27,708 nt of DNA from an uncultured Microbacterium sp. (GCA_937926065.1 CALANM010000066.1:1-27708); one strand, 5' to 3'. Shown: positions 7,238-14,609, counted from the first letter of the stretch. The notes: generated by a model not told the origin, from the sequence alone. Made by a program: numbers and translations.

Positions 7238-9052
7238 TCACGGATGCAACGGGAGCAGGGGCGTCTCAGAATCGGACGGCATGATGCGGTAGTGCTTGAG
7301 CACCTGAGTCATCGCCTTCTTGAAGACCGAGCGGTTGGCCGACGACATCCGCTCCTTCTTGGGCTCGTCGAAGACCGTCAATACAACGTACTGCGGATCG
7401 TCGGCCGGTGCGTAACCGACCAGCGACGTGAAGTACAGGTTGTCCTTGTACCCGCCCTTGCCGTCGCTGATCTGCGCGGTGCCCGTCTTGCCCGCCATCC
7501 GGTAGCCGTCGATCTTGATGTCGGAAGCGAGGGTCGCCTGCGCGAACACGTTCTCGAGCATGAGTCCGACCTCCTCGGCCGTCTCCTTCTTGATGACGCG
7601 GACGGGCTCGGCGACCTTCGGCTTCACCACGGTGCCGTCGGCCTTGGTGCACGACTCGACCAGCTGCGCCGGCATCCGCACACCGCCGTTCGCGATCGTC
7701 TGGTAGACGCTCGCGACCTGCGTCGCGGTGACGGTGAACGCCTGCCCGAACGTGGTCGTGTAGTAGGTCTGCGCGTCCCAGTCTTCGGGCTTGAGCCCGA
7801 ATCCGGTCTCGGGCTCGCCCGACCAGTTGAGGCCCGTCTTCTCGCCGACGCCGAACTTGCGGAGGTACTCGTAGCGGGTCTGCGGGTCGACGAGTTCGCC
7901 GAACTTCGACATCGCGACGTTCGACGAGCGCACCAGGCCGCCCGTGAGGGTGAGTGTCTCGGTCGCGTGCTGGTCGGAGTCCTTGATCACGGCGCCATTG
8001 GGGAATGTCATCCGCGAGGGCGTCACGACCGACGACATGTGGGTCAGGCCGGCCGCCTCGATCGCCGTGGCGGCCGTGATCGGCTTGAAGGTCGAGCCCG
8101 GCTCGTACGAGAAGCGGAGCAGCCGTGAGCCGCGGTCGGACCCGTCGGACGACGAGGGCGAGTTGGGATCGACTGTGGGCGTCTCGGCGAATGCGCGGAT
8201 CTTGCCGGTGGCGACCTCCATCACGACGATGCCGCCCCACTCCGCGCCGTAGCGCTTCGACTCCTCGGCGATCAGCTGCTGCATGTACCACTGGAGGTCA
8301 CTGTCGACGGTGAGCTGGAGGGTCCCGCCGTCGACGGCCGGCTGCTCCACCTCGGTGCCCGGGATGATCACCCCGTCTGCGCCGCGCTGATAGCGCAGCG
8401 AGCCGTCCTCCGCCTCGAGACACGAGTTCTGCAGCGCCTCGACGCCTTCGAGGGGCTCGCCGTCGGCGTTGACGAATCCGAGGACGTTGCCGGCGACGGC
8501 GCCGTCGGGATAGGTGCGCGAGGGCACGGCGCGGAAGGAGAGGAAGGGCAGGCCGAGCTGCGCCAGCTCGCGATACACCTCGGTGGAGACGTAGCGCTTG
8601 ACCGACGCCCAGCGCGCCTCCGGGTCTTCCGCAAGTCGATCGACGACGATCTCGGTGACTTCGTCGGCCGACTGCCCTGTGATCGCAGCGATCTGCGCGG
8701 CGAGCTCGGGCCACGTCACCGTCTCGGCCTCACCGTCCTCGCCGAGCACGACGCGTCCGTCCGCGTCACGCTTCTTGATTCCGACGGCCGCGAGCTTGGG
8801 GTCGATCGACACGTCGTAGACGAGGGTGCTCGTGGCGAGCACACGCCCGTTGGCGTCGACGATGTCGCCACGCGTGCCCGTGAGAGTGACGGACGTGCCG
8901 CTGGCCAGCTTCTGCGACGTCTTGATGTGCTCCCGCGCGTTGACCACCTGGATGTCGACGAGCCGCACGACGAACACCGAGATGACCGCCAGGACGACGG
9001 CCAGCGCGACGACTGTGCGTCGCCGCGGGCTCCTTGTGGCTCGAGTGGTCAT
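7238..9052 (-). CDS. ftsI: Septal peptidoglycan transpeptidase, class B PBP (FtsI/PbpB)
   Basis: This is the division-specific D,D-transpeptidase that cross-links septal peptidoglycan and works with FtsW. The 604-residue protein has a short cytoplasmic N-terminus rich in Arg, one membrane anchor at about residues 13-33, the dimerisation domain with the GTRGDIVDANGRVLA motif at 59-73, and a penicillin-binding domain. All three active-site motifs are present: S320-T-F-K323, S376-S-N378 and K522-T-G-T525. The ATG at 9052 places the anchor normally; an AGAGG sequence about 12 nt upstream is a poor ribosome-binding site. It lies 43 nt after the ftsL-like gene. No PASTA domain is seen at the C-terminus, and none of the motifs is degenerate. 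Confidence 0.96.
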   Translation of the reverse strand: MTTRATRSPRRRTVVALAVVLAVISVFVVRLVDIQVVNAREHIKTSQKLASGTSVTLTGTRGDIVDANGRVLATSTLVYDVSIDPKLAAVGIKKRDADGRVVLGEDGEAETVTWPELAAQIAAITGQSADEVTEIVVDRLAEDPEARWASVKRYVSTEVYRELAQLGLPFLSFRAVPSRTYPDGAVAGNVLGFVNADGEPLEGVEALQNSCLEAEDGSLRYQRGADGVIIPGTEVEQPAVDGGTLQLTVDSDLQWYMQQLIAEESKRYGAEWGGIVVMEVATGKIRAFAETPTVDPNSPSSSDGSDRGSRLLRFSYEPGSTFKPITAATAIEAAGLTHMSSVVTPSRMTFPNGAVIKDSDQHATETLTLTGGLVRSSNVAMSKFGELVDPQTRYEYLRKFGVGEKTGLNWSGEPETGFGLKPEDWDAQTYYTTTFGQAFTVTATQVASVYQTIANGGVRMPAQLVESCTKADGTVVKPKVAEPVRVIKKETAEEVGLMLENVFAQATLASDIKIDGYRMAGKTGTAQISDGKGGYKDNLYFTSLVGYAPADDPQYVVLTVFDEPKKERMSSANRSVFKKAMTQVLKHYRIMPSDSETPLLPLHP

Positions 9053-9095
9053 TGGGTGTGGCGCCTCTGGTTCGGTGCGTGTGCTGCGGGTCGGT

Positions 9096-9689
9096 TCAGT
9101 GGGTCTGCGGGGTCGGGAGGCCCTCGGCGATGGCGGGGGGCGTGGCGAGGTCGACGATCACCGTCTCCGCGGCTGCCGAGCCGGCGCCGAGGCGCGAGTC
9201 GGGATCGGTGACAAGCGGGACGTCGCTGATGAGGGCGTTGCCGACGGCCGCCTTCTTGAGTGCCTGCACGTGGGAGTTCGCCGACGCCCGCTTCGTCTTC
9301 CCGATGATCTCGCCGTCGCTCAGCCGAAGGTAGCTCGGGGCGTCCCCGATCACCATGCCGAGCGCGGCGGCGTTGGCGGCGAGGTACTGCGGGGAGCTGA
9401 GCCCCGCCACCTCGTCCTCCAGCATCTGCACCTGCCACGTGACGGCGCGCTTCTCGGACGTGAGCTCGCGGAGCTCGTAGGTGCCTTGCGTCGTCAGGAT
9501 CGACAGACCGAGCTGCGCGCCCGCGATCGCAATGGCGCCTGCGACCGCGATGAGCCCATACGCGAGCCGCGGACGGCGAGCCTGAGCCGGCGCCTCGACG
9601 GGACGCAGGCGGCCTCGCGCGTCGTCCGGTCGCGCCGGCAGCGCGCTGAGGACATCGGCATCCCATGCCGGGGCGGTGCTGCTGCTCAT
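9096..9689 (-). CDS. ftsL: FtsL-like single-pass divisome protein
   Basis: This 197-residue protein sits between rsmH and ftsI, the standard position of ftsL. It has a cytoplasmic N-terminal tail of about 42 residues, one hydrophobic segment at roughly 43-64 (LAYGLIAVAGAIAIAGAQLGL), then a polar heptad-like region (about 70-95) consistent with a short coiled coil, and an Ala-rich extracellular tail. FtsL proteins bridge FtsB/FtsQ and activate FtsWI; sequence conservation is weak, so the call rests mainly on topology and position. Start ATG 9689 overlaps the rsmH stop by 4 nt (ATGA), implying coupled translation. The C-terminal extension after the coiled coil is longer than in classical FtsL. 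Confidence 0.82.
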   Translation of the reverse strand: MSSSTAPAWDADVLSALPARPDDARGRLRPVEAPAQARRPRLAYGLIAVAGAIAIAGAQLGLSILTTQGTYELRELTSEKRAVTWQVQMLEDEVAGLSSPQYLAANAAALGMVIGDAPSYLRLSDGEIIGKTKRASANSHVQALKKAAVGNALISDVPLVTDPDSRLGAGSAAAETVIVDLATPPAIAEGLPTPQTH

Positions 9690-10645
9690 GACGCCTCCCT
9701 CACACGCTCAGCCGCGCGAAGTCGCACGGGAGTCGCCCGCGGGTTGCGGGCCTTCTCGTCGTCCGACGCCAGTTCGGCGCCCTTGACGAGGAGCTTGAAT
9801 CGCGGCTGATGCTCCGGCAGTTCGAACGGCAGTCCGGCGGGCGCCGTCGAGGCGGTCGCCTCCGCGAACGCCCGCTTGACGAGTCGGTCTTCGAGGGACT
9901 GGTACGACAGCACGACGATGCGTCCTCCGACCGGCAGCAGGTCGAGCGCAGCCGGGATGGCTGCCTCCAGTGCGGCGAGCTCGCGGTTGACCTCGATGCG
10001 CAGGGCCTGGAACACGCGCTTGGCGGGATGCCCCGAGCGCTCACGCTGGACTGCCGCCGGCGTCGCGGCGATGAGGATGTCGACGAGCTGCTGCGATCGC
10101 GTGATCGGCTCAGCCTCGCGGGCCGCGATGATGGCGCGGGCGTAGCGGCCGGCGAGCTTCTCCTCGCCGTAACGCTCGAAGATCCGGCGCAGGTCGCCCT
10201 CGCCGTACGTCGCCACGATGTCGGCGGCCGTGGTCCCCGAGGTCTGGTCCATGCGCATGTCGAGGGGTGCGTCCTGTGCGTAGGCGAAGCCGCGCTCCGC
10301 CTCGTCGAGCTGGAGGGAAGAGACGCCCAGGTCGAACAGGATGCCGTCGACGCGCTCCCGGCCGGTGGACGCCACCGCGTCGGCGATGCCGTCGTAGACG
10401 GTGTGCACGAGGGTCACGCGGTCGCCGAAGCGCGCGAGACGCTCCCCCGCGATGCGCAGGGCGTCGGTGTCGCGGTCGAGCCCGATCAAGTGGATGTTCG
10501 GGAAGCGCTCGAGCAGCGCCTCGGAATGTCCGCCCATGCCCTCGGTGGCGTCGACGAGCACCGCCCCTTCCTTGTGAAGGGCGGGCGCGAGCAGTTCGAC
10601 GCATCGCTCGAGCAGAACGGGGGTGTGGATGTCGCGGAGGTTCAT
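9686..10645 (-). CDS. rsmH: 16S rRNA (cytosine(1402)-N(4))-methyltransferase RsmH
   Basis: RsmH (MraW) methylates N4 of C1402 in the ribosomal P site using S-adenosylmethionine. The 319-residue protein opens with HTPVLLERC, then the SAM-binding DATEGMGGHS at 32-41, LIGLDRDTDAL, FDLGVSSLQLDEAERGF, DMRMD, HPAKRVFQALRIEVN and SYQSLEDRLVK, all family landmarks. The glycine motif has Glu where many homologues have Leu (DATLGLGGH); this is a minor variation. It is the second cluster gene, 100 nt after mraZ. No Shine-Dalgarno sequence is visible before ATG 10645, and no alternative in-frame ATG or GTG was found in the gap. The stop overlaps the ftsL-like start. Confidence 0.96.
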   Translation of the reverse strand: MNLRDIHTPVLLERCVELLAPALHKEGAVLVDATEGMGGHSEALLERFPNIHLIGLDRDTDALRIAGERLARFGDRVTLVHTVYDGIADAVASTGRERVDGILFDLGVSSLQLDEAERGFAYAQDAPLDMRMDQTSGTTAADIVATYGEGDLRRIFERYGEEKLAGRYARAIIAAREAEPITRSQQLVDILIAATPAAVQRERSGHPAKRVFQALRIEVNRELAALEAAIPAALDLLPVGGRIVVLSYQSLEDRLVKRAFAEATASTAPAGLPFELPEHQPRFKLLVKGAELASDDEKARNPRATPVRLRAAERVREAS

Positions 10646-10745
10646 GATCAGTGAGGCGCGGGACCCGGAACCCTGATCCCCATCCGCTCCGACCTGGCAC
10701 CGGGGAAGTGTGTCAGGGCGTGCGGCTGGGAGTCAGGGTCACGGC

Positions 10746-11177
10746 TCAGAAGAGGCCGGGGATCACCTCCTGCTCCATCTCCGAGTAGCTGTCTTCGTTT
10801 CCTTCGGCGTAGGCGTTCCATGCCTCGGCGTCCCAGATCTCGGCATGCGCGCCGACACCGGTCACGATGAGCTCGCGGCCGAGGTTGGCGTAGGCACGCA
10901 GGTGGGGAGGGATGGTGATGCGGCTCTGGCTGTCGGGCTTCTCATCGCTCGCTCCCGACAGGAACATGCGCTGGAAGTCGCGGGACTGCTTGTTGGTGAG
11001 GGGTGCCTCACGGATGCGCTCGTAGATGCGCTCGAACTCCTTTGTGGAGAACACGTAAAGGCAGCGCTCCTGTCCGCGCGTGACGACGACGCCGTCGCCG
11101 AGGTCAGTGCGGAACTTGGCCGGGAGGATGACGCGCCCCTTGTCGTCGAGCTTGGGGGTGTACGTGCCCAACAGCAT
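10746..11177 (-). CDS. mraZ: Transcriptional regulator MraZ
   Basis: MraZ is the DNA-binding regulator encoded first in most dcw clusters; it represses or tunes its own operon by binding tandem repeats in the promoter. The 143-residue protein contains two SpoVT/AbrB-like halves, each with the hallmark: LDDKGRVILPAKF at residues 10-22 and DSQSRITIPPHLR in the second half. The start ATG at 11177 gives the expected MLLGTY opening and has an AAAGGGGG ribosome-binding site about 10 nt upstream. An in-frame GTG two codons earlier is a weaker alternative. Three AAGTGG boxes lie 43-69 nt upstream of the start and are the likely target. A 100-nt gap separates it from rsmH. Confidence 0.96.
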   Translation of the reverse strand: MLLGTYTPKLDDKGRVILPAKFRTDLGDGVVVTRGQERCLYVFSTKEFERIYERIREAPLTNKQSRDFQRMFLSGASDEKPDSQSRITIPPHLRAYANLGRELIVTGVGAHAEIWDAEAWNAYAEGNEDSYSEMEQEVIPGLF

Positions 11178-11219
11178 CGCCACACCACCCCCTTTCTGCC
11201 CGGCCGCCTGAGGTATGCG

Positions 11220-11246
11220 CCACTTTACTCCACTTTCCTCCACTTA
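11220..11246 (-). promoter_or_regulatory. MraZ box array (three AAGTGG direct repeats, 10-bp period)
   Basis: On the minus strand AAGTGG occurs three times, at plus-strand positions 11220-11225, 11230-11235 and 11240-11245, each separated by exactly 4 nt. Tandem TGGG or AAAGTGG-type repeats at 10-bp spacing in front of mraZ are the known MraZ binding site in several bacteria. The array lies just upstream of the mraZ ribosome-binding site. A TTGATA element (plus-strand 11248-11253) could be part of the promoter, but I cannot fix the -10 box with confidence. Confidence 0.8.
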
Positions 11247-11303
11247 CCTATCAAATTTTGGCGGCTTCGCTCCCCCCGCCCTCCCCACGCCGTTTTCGGG
11301 CAC

Positions 11304-11332
11304 AAAAAAAGCACCGACCCGAAGGTCGGTGC
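11304..11332 (-). terminator. Rho-independent terminator of the DUF3040 gene
   Basis: The sequence GCACCGACC-CGAA-GGTCGGTGC (11311-11332) forms a perfect 9-bp stem with a four-base loop. Read on the minus strand it is followed immediately by seven T residues (11310-11304). It lies 39 nt after the stop of the DUF3040 gene and about 60 nt before the MraZ boxes, so it insulates the dcw cluster from upstream transcription. Confidence 0.93.
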
Positions 11333-11370
11333 AGTGGATTCCGAGAGTCGCCGGCCGCGCCGGCGGGGTG

Positions 11371-11739
11371 TCAGCGGCCGTCCTGGCGGCGGTCCCAGCG
11401 ATCGTTCATGCGATCCATGAAGCTGCCGCCGGTCGCCCGTGGCTTGCGGGCTCCTTCGGTGGCGCGCGGCCGGGCGATGGCGCCGCGAGCCGGCGTGACG
11501 GCGAGGACGACGCCGCCCACCATGGCGACGAAGGCGAGGACGCCCACGATGATGAGCGACGTGGAGACTCCGATGACCAGCCCCGCGAGGCCGAGGAGAA
11601 CGAGGACGCTGCCGTAGACGATGTTGCGGTAACTGAGGGTCTGGCCTTCGCGGGGCGCGCTGACGACATCCGCGTCGTTGCGCATGAGATGACGTTCCAT
11701 CTCGTCCAGCAGACGCTGCTCCTGCTCTGACAGTGGCAT
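11371..11739 (-). CDS. DUF3040 family small membrane protein
   Basis: A 122-residue protein of the actinobacterial DUF3040 family, function unknown. It begins MPLSEQEQRLLDEMERHL, the conserved family opening, has two hydrophobic segments (about 42-58 and 61-81) that probably form a membrane hairpin, and a basic C-terminal tail. DUF3040 genes are frequently located just upstream of mraZ in actinobacteria (Rv2169c in M. tuberculosis), as here, but this one is a separate transcription unit with its own terminator. The ATG at 11739 has an AAAAAGGGGG ribosome-binding sequence 4 nt upstream; another ATG 4 nt earlier is out of frame. It is divergent from the prenyl synthase gene. Confidence 0.9.
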   Translation of the reverse strand: MPLSEQEQRLLDEMERHLMRNDADVVSAPREGQTLSYRNIVYGSVLVLLGLAGLVIGVSTSLIIVGVLAFVAMVGGVVLAVTPARGAIARPRATEGARKPRATGGSFMDRMNDRWDRRQDGR

Positions 11740-11770
11740 GCATCCCCCTTTTTATGTACCGGTTGCTCCG

Positions 11771-11776
11771 ATTCTA
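11771..11776 (-). promoter_or_regulatory. Likely -10 box of the DUF3040 gene
   Basis: TAGAAT on the minus strand, about 31 nt before the DUF3040 start, would give a leader of roughly 25 nt carrying the AAAAAGGGGG ribosome-binding site. It lies back to back with the -10 box of the divergent prenyl synthase gene. No clear -35 is visible. Confidence 0.45.
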
Positions 11777-11793
11777 CGCGGGAGCCTGAGAAC

Positions 11794-11799
11794 TAGGCT
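11794..11799 (+). promoter_or_regulatory. Likely -10 box of the prenyl synthase gene (leaderless start)
   Basis: TAGGCT ends exactly 6 nt before the GTG start at 11806, and no Shine-Dalgarno sequence is present at a useful distance. This is the geometry expected for a leaderless mRNA whose transcription starts at or next to the start codon. Confidence 0.55.
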
Positions 11800-11805
11800 A
11801 GGCCT

Positions 11806-12897
11806 GTGACCGCTTCTCCTGATGCTCTCGACGCAGTTTCTCAGCGGATGGAGAGGTTCATCGACGACCGTCTTCGGGAGCTGGCGCCACTGGGCTCCGA
11901 GGCGTGCGACTTCGCCCGCGCCGCGGCGTCGACGGTGTCAGGCGGAAAGCGTCTGCGCGCCCGATTCTGCCTCACCGGATGGCAGTCGGTCGCCCACGCG
12001 GGCGCTCGTCCGGCGCGCTCCCCCGGCGACGACGTCGTCGGCGCGGCGGCGGCCCTCGAGCTGTTCCACGCGGCGGCCCTGGTGCACGACGACCTCATCG
12101 ACAACTCCGACACGCGACGCGGGCGCCCCGCCGCCCACCGAGCCCTCGAAGCCGTGCACCGCGGCGACGGATGGCGAGGCGACGCAGCCGCGTTCGGGCG
12201 CTCGGCCGCCATCCTCTTGGGCGATCTGCTCGTCGCGTGGAGCGACGACCTCTTCGAGGAGTCGCTCGAGGCTACGCCGGCCACGGCCTCCGCTCGAGCC
12301 GAATACGCCCGCATGCGCCGTGACGTCACCGTCGGGCAGTATCTCGACATCGTCGAGGAGATGGCCGCAGCCACCGTCCCCGACGCCGAACACGCTGATC
12401 GCGCCCTGCGGGTCGCGAGCTTCAAGTCGGCGCGGTACAGCGTTCAGCAGCCGCTGCTCATCGGCGCGCGTCTGGCGGGGGCGGGTGCCGCGCAAGTGGC
12501 GGCGCTCGCGAGCTTCGGCCTGCCGTTGGGACTCGCGTTCCAGCTGCGCGACGACGTCCTCGGCGTCTTCGGCGACAGCACCGTCACGGGCAAGCCGTCG
12601 GGCGATGACCTGCGGGAGGGCAAGCGGACGCTGCTGATCGCGTTCGCCCGCGAAGCGCTGCCGCTCGGCCCACGTCGAACGCTCGACGAGCTGCTGGGCG
12701 ATCCCGAACTGGATGCCGATCAGATCGCGCATCTGCAGCGGACCATCGTCGACTCCGGCGCCCTCGACCGCGTTGAGGCCCTCATCGCGGACTACGCGAA
12801 CGAAGCCGATCGCGCCCTCCGCGGGGCGGCACTCGACAACGCCGCCGTGTCGAGCCTGCGCGACCTCGCTCGAGACGCCGTCGCACGCACCGCGTGA
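11806..12897 (+). CDS. Polyprenyl diphosphate synthase (trans-isoprenyl, IdsA2/GGPP-synthase type)
   Basis: This 363-residue trans-prenyltransferase condenses isopentenyl diphosphate with allylic diphosphates to make a linear polyprenyl diphosphate, probably for menaquinone or other isoprenoids. The substrate motifs are GGKRLRAR (46-53), the first Asp-rich motif HDDLID (D95, D96, D99), and the second RDDVLGVFGD (D249, D250) followed by SGDDLREGKRT. The second motif has Gly in place of the third Asp, common in actinobacterial members. Chain length cannot be read safely from sequence. The gene corresponds in position to Rv2173 (idsA2) beside the Rv2175c and pknL genes. It starts with GTG right behind a -10 box, without a ribosome-binding site. 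It converges on the Rv2175c-like gene, 49 nt away. Confidence 0.93.
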   Translation: MTASPDALDAVSQRMERFIDDRLRELAPLGSEACDFARAAASTVSGGKRLRARFCLTGWQSVAHAGARPARSPGDDVVGAAAALELFHAAALVHDDLIDNSDTRRGRPAAHRALEAVHRGDGWRGDAAAFGRSAAILLGDLLVAWSDDLFEESLEATPATASARAEYARMRRDVTVGQYLDIVEEMAAATVPDAEHADRALRVASFKSARYSVQQPLLIGARLAGAGAAQVAALASFGLPLGLAFQLRDDVLGVFGDSTVTGKPSGDDLREGKRTLLIAFAREALPLGPRRTLDELLGDPELDADQIAHLQRTIVDSGALDRVEALIADYANEADRALRGAALDNAAVSSLRDLARDAVARTA

Positions 12898-12946
12898 CTG
12901 CCGCCCTCTCTCAGGCCGCCCGCGTACGGCCGCCAGTGCATGCGGG

Positions 12947-13297
12947 TCAGGCCAGCGCCTGAGCGACGCGGCGGACCTCGCTCTTGCGGCCCGCTCGCAG
13001 CGCCTCGATCGGCGCGACCCCGATGGACTCTTCGGGCTCCAGCAGCCAGTCGATCGTCTCGTCGTCGCTGAATCCCGCGTCCTGGAGCACGATGATCGTC
13101 CCTCGCAGCGGACCCACGGGGCGCCCGTCGATCAGGAAGTCGGAGGGCACGCGCAACGTGCCGTCCCGACGCGTGCCGATGAGGTGCTTCTCGTCGAAAA
13201 GGCGCCGTACGCGGCCGAGCGGCTCCCCCGTGATCTCGACGAGGTCGGGAAGGGACAGCCAAACGCGGTCGGCGGTGGGGGCGGATTCCTCTGTCAC
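12947..13297 (-). CDS. Rv2175c-like DNA-binding protein
   Basis: A 116-residue protein related to M. tuberculosis Rv2175c, a small winged helix-turn-helix DNA-binding protein that is a substrate of the kinase PknL. The N-terminal half (about 15-55) has the predicted helix-turn-helix region (LPDLVEITGEPLGRVRRLF) followed by the basic wing RRDGTLRVPSDFL; the C-terminal half carries the DAGFSDDETIDWLLEPEES region seen in the family. The pknL homologue is encoded nearby at 14610, so kinase and substrate remain neighbours. Thr at positions 2 and 8 in the flexible N-terminus could be phosphorylated, but that is inference. GTG 13297 is preferred over more distant starts because a GATAGT -10 box ends 6 nt before it; the adjacent GGAGGG touches the start codon and is too close to act as a ribosome-binding site. 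Confidence 0.85.
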   Translation of the reverse strand: MTEESAPTADRVWLSLPDLVEITGEPLGRVRRLFDEKHLIGTRRDGTLRVPSDFLIDGRPVGPLRGTIIVLQDAGFSDDETIDWLLEPEESIGVAPIEALRAGRKSEVRRVAQALA

Positions 13298-13303
13298 CCC
13301 TCC

Positions 13304-13309
13304 ACTATC
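13304..13309 (-). promoter_or_regulatory. Possible -10 box of the Rv2175c-like gene (leaderless)
   Basis: On the minus strand GATAGT is followed by six bases (GGAGGG) and then the GTG start at 13297. This repeats the -10 / 6 nt / start codon arrangement of the prenyl synthase, kinase and DAHP synthase genes. Confidence 0.45.
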
Positions 13310-13375
13310 GCACCCGTCCGAAACGCTCGGAACGATGGCGCCCCACCCCACGTGCCCGTGTCGAACCGCCGACAC

Positions 13376-13411
13376 ATCACAAATGTCACATCAGTCACAT
13401 CCGTCACTCTG
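13376..13411 (+). promoter_or_regulatory. Four 9-bp-period GTCAC repeats, probable MtrA-type operator
   Basis: The core TCACA/TCACT recurs at 13377, 13386, 13395 and 13404, exactly every 9 bp. The best three units read GTCACATCA, GTCACATCC and GTCACTCTG. They end 1 nt before a perfect TTGACA -35 hexamer (13413-13418) of the LysM gene. Six-base GTCACA/GTAACA direct repeats with 3-nt spacers are the published type of binding site for the actinobacterial response regulator MtrA, which controls cell-wall hydrolase and Rpf genes. Protein assignment is inference. Confidence 0.6.
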
Positions 13412-13412
13412 G

Positions 13413-13441
13413 TTGACAGGAATAGGCATCCGTGACAGCGT
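13413..13441 (+). promoter_or_regulatory. Promoter of the LysM gene
   Basis: A perfect TTGACA -35 box at 13413-13418 is followed, 17 nt later, by CAGCGT (13436-13441), which keeps only the A and final T of a TANNNT -10 box. A good -35 with a weak -10 is typical of an activator-dependent promoter. The ribosome-binding site AAGGAGAG lies about 7 nt before the GTG at 13472. Confidence 0.5.
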
Positions 13442-13471
13442 GTCGGGGGTCGCCGAGAAGGAGAGAGCCAC

Positions 13472-14521
13472 GTGAGTCTCAGGCCCGAACGCACTGCCGT
13501 CACCGCCCCCGTCGCCGTCCTGGGGACGATCGCCCTGTCGCTGTCCTCGAGTGCGACTCCCGCGGCAGCCTCGACGTCCTCGGCGTCCACGACGACACTG
13601 AAGGCCGTCCCCGCGGCGACGCCCAAGCCCGTCCCTTCCAAGGCGAAGAAGAAGACGCGCACTCACACGGTCGTGCGCGGCGACACAGTCAGCGCGATCG
13701 CGGCCCGGCACGGCCTGCGCACCGCCGACGTGCTCGCGTGGAACGGCCTGAGGTGGAAGTCGATCATCCACCCGGGAGACGTGCTGCGTCTCTCCGCCCC
13801 CGCCGCCAAGAGCGCGCACTCCGCTGCCTCGCCGGCCAAGAAGAGCTCGTCCGCTTCGCCGAAGACAGGGGCTGCCACTCACACCGTCGTGCGCGGCGAC
13901 ACCCTGTGGGCGATCGCGCGTCATCACGGTGTGAGTCTGCGCGAACTCCTCCGCGCAAACGACCTCTCGACGGCCGCGATCATCTACCCGGGCGAGAAGC
14001 TCCGCATCCCTGGCGCCGCTGCGGCCGCGCCGACAGCCGGCAAGACCTCCGACGCGAAAGGGCCGGCAGGCCCGAAGAAGACGTCCGCCGCCCCTGCGAG
14101 CGCGCCGACCGTCACGCTGGACGCAGAGCAGATCAAGAACGTCAAGCTCATCATCTCCGTGGGCCGCGACCGCGGCGTCCCCCGCAAGGGCATCGCGATC
14201 GCGCTGGCGACCGCCATGGTGGAGTCCGGCATCCGGAATGTCGACCACGGCACATACGACTCCCTCGGCATCTTCCAGCAGCGACCGTCGACCGGGTGGG
14301 GCACGCGCTCCCAGGTGCGCGAGGCCCGGCGCTCGGCCGCCGCGTTCTTCGGCGGGCCCAGAGATCCGAACGGCACGGCGACGCGCGGCCTCCTCGACAT
14401 CCCGGGCTGGCGCGACATGGCTTTCGGCGACGCCGCACAGGCCGTGCAGATCTCGGCCTATCCACACCGCTACGCGCTGTGGGAGGACCAGGCCTACGCC
14501 TGGCTGAAAAAGCACGGGTGA
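13472..14521 (+). CDS. Secreted double-LysM protein with lysozyme-like (SLT-type) domain
   Basis: A 349-residue exported protein likely to bind and cleave peptidoglycan. Residues 1-34 look like a signal peptide (hydrophobic core about 11-25, AAA before Ser34). Two LysM repeats follow (about 65-108 and 137-180), each starting HTVVRGDT and ending in PG(D/E)xLR(L/I), joined by Lys/Ala/Ser/Pro-rich linkers. The C-terminal region (about 218-349) resembles lysozyme-like or transglycosylase domains: ALATAMVESG with Glu251 as the likely catalytic acid, then SLGIFQQRPSTGWG and AAQAVQISAYPHRYA. The family is often found as a module in actinobacterial cell-wall hydrolases; catalysis is not proven. It lies directly upstream of the PASTA kinase gene. 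A good ribosome-binding site supports GTG 13472. Confidence 0.87.
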   Translation: MSLRPERTAVTAPVAVLGTIALSLSSSATPAAASTSSASTTTLKAVPAATPKPVPSKAKKKTRTHTVVRGDTVSAIAARHGLRTADVLAWNGLRWKSIIHPGDVLRLSAPAAKSAHSAASPAKKSSSASPKTGAATHTVVRGDTLWAIARHHGVSLRELLRANDLSTAAIIYPGEKLRIPGAAAAAPTAGKTSDAKGPAGPKKTSAAPASAPTVTLDAEQIKNVKLIISVGRDRGVPRKGIAIALATAMVESGIRNVDHGTYDSLGIFQQRPSTGWGTRSQVREARRSAAAFFGGPRDPNGTATRGLLDIPGWRDMAFGDAAQAVQISAYPHRYALWEDQAYAWLKKHG

Positions 14522-14597
14522 CCGTCCGCGCCCTCGAGGCCGCAACAGCGTCGCTTTCGGGGGCGAGCCGCTCCCCTGGCGCGGAGCGGACCCTACG

Positions 14598-14603
14598 TAG
14601 ACT
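14598..14603 (+). promoter_or_regulatory. Likely -10 box of the kinase gene (leaderless)
   Basis: TAGACT ends exactly 6 nt before the GTG start at 14610. No Shine-Dalgarno sequence lies upstream and no clear -35 is seen. The kinase would thus be transcribed separately from the LysM gene, whose stop is 88 nt upstream. Confidence 0.55.
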
Positions 14604-14609
14604 CGACTC

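Noticed and set aside
12914..12962. Short inverted repeats between the prenyl synthase and Rv2175c-like genes (GGCCG...CGGCC and TCAGGC-CAGC-GCCTGA)
   Set aside because: Stems of only 5-6 bp without a T run, the second partly inside coding sequence; too weak to call a terminator.
13472..14521. The LysM protein as a resuscitation-promoting factor (Rpf)
   Set aside because: It has a lysozyme-like region with Glu251, but the core (GIFQQRPSTGWG, QISAYPHRYA) does not match the Rpf domain motifs I know; SLT/lysozyme-like is the safer call.
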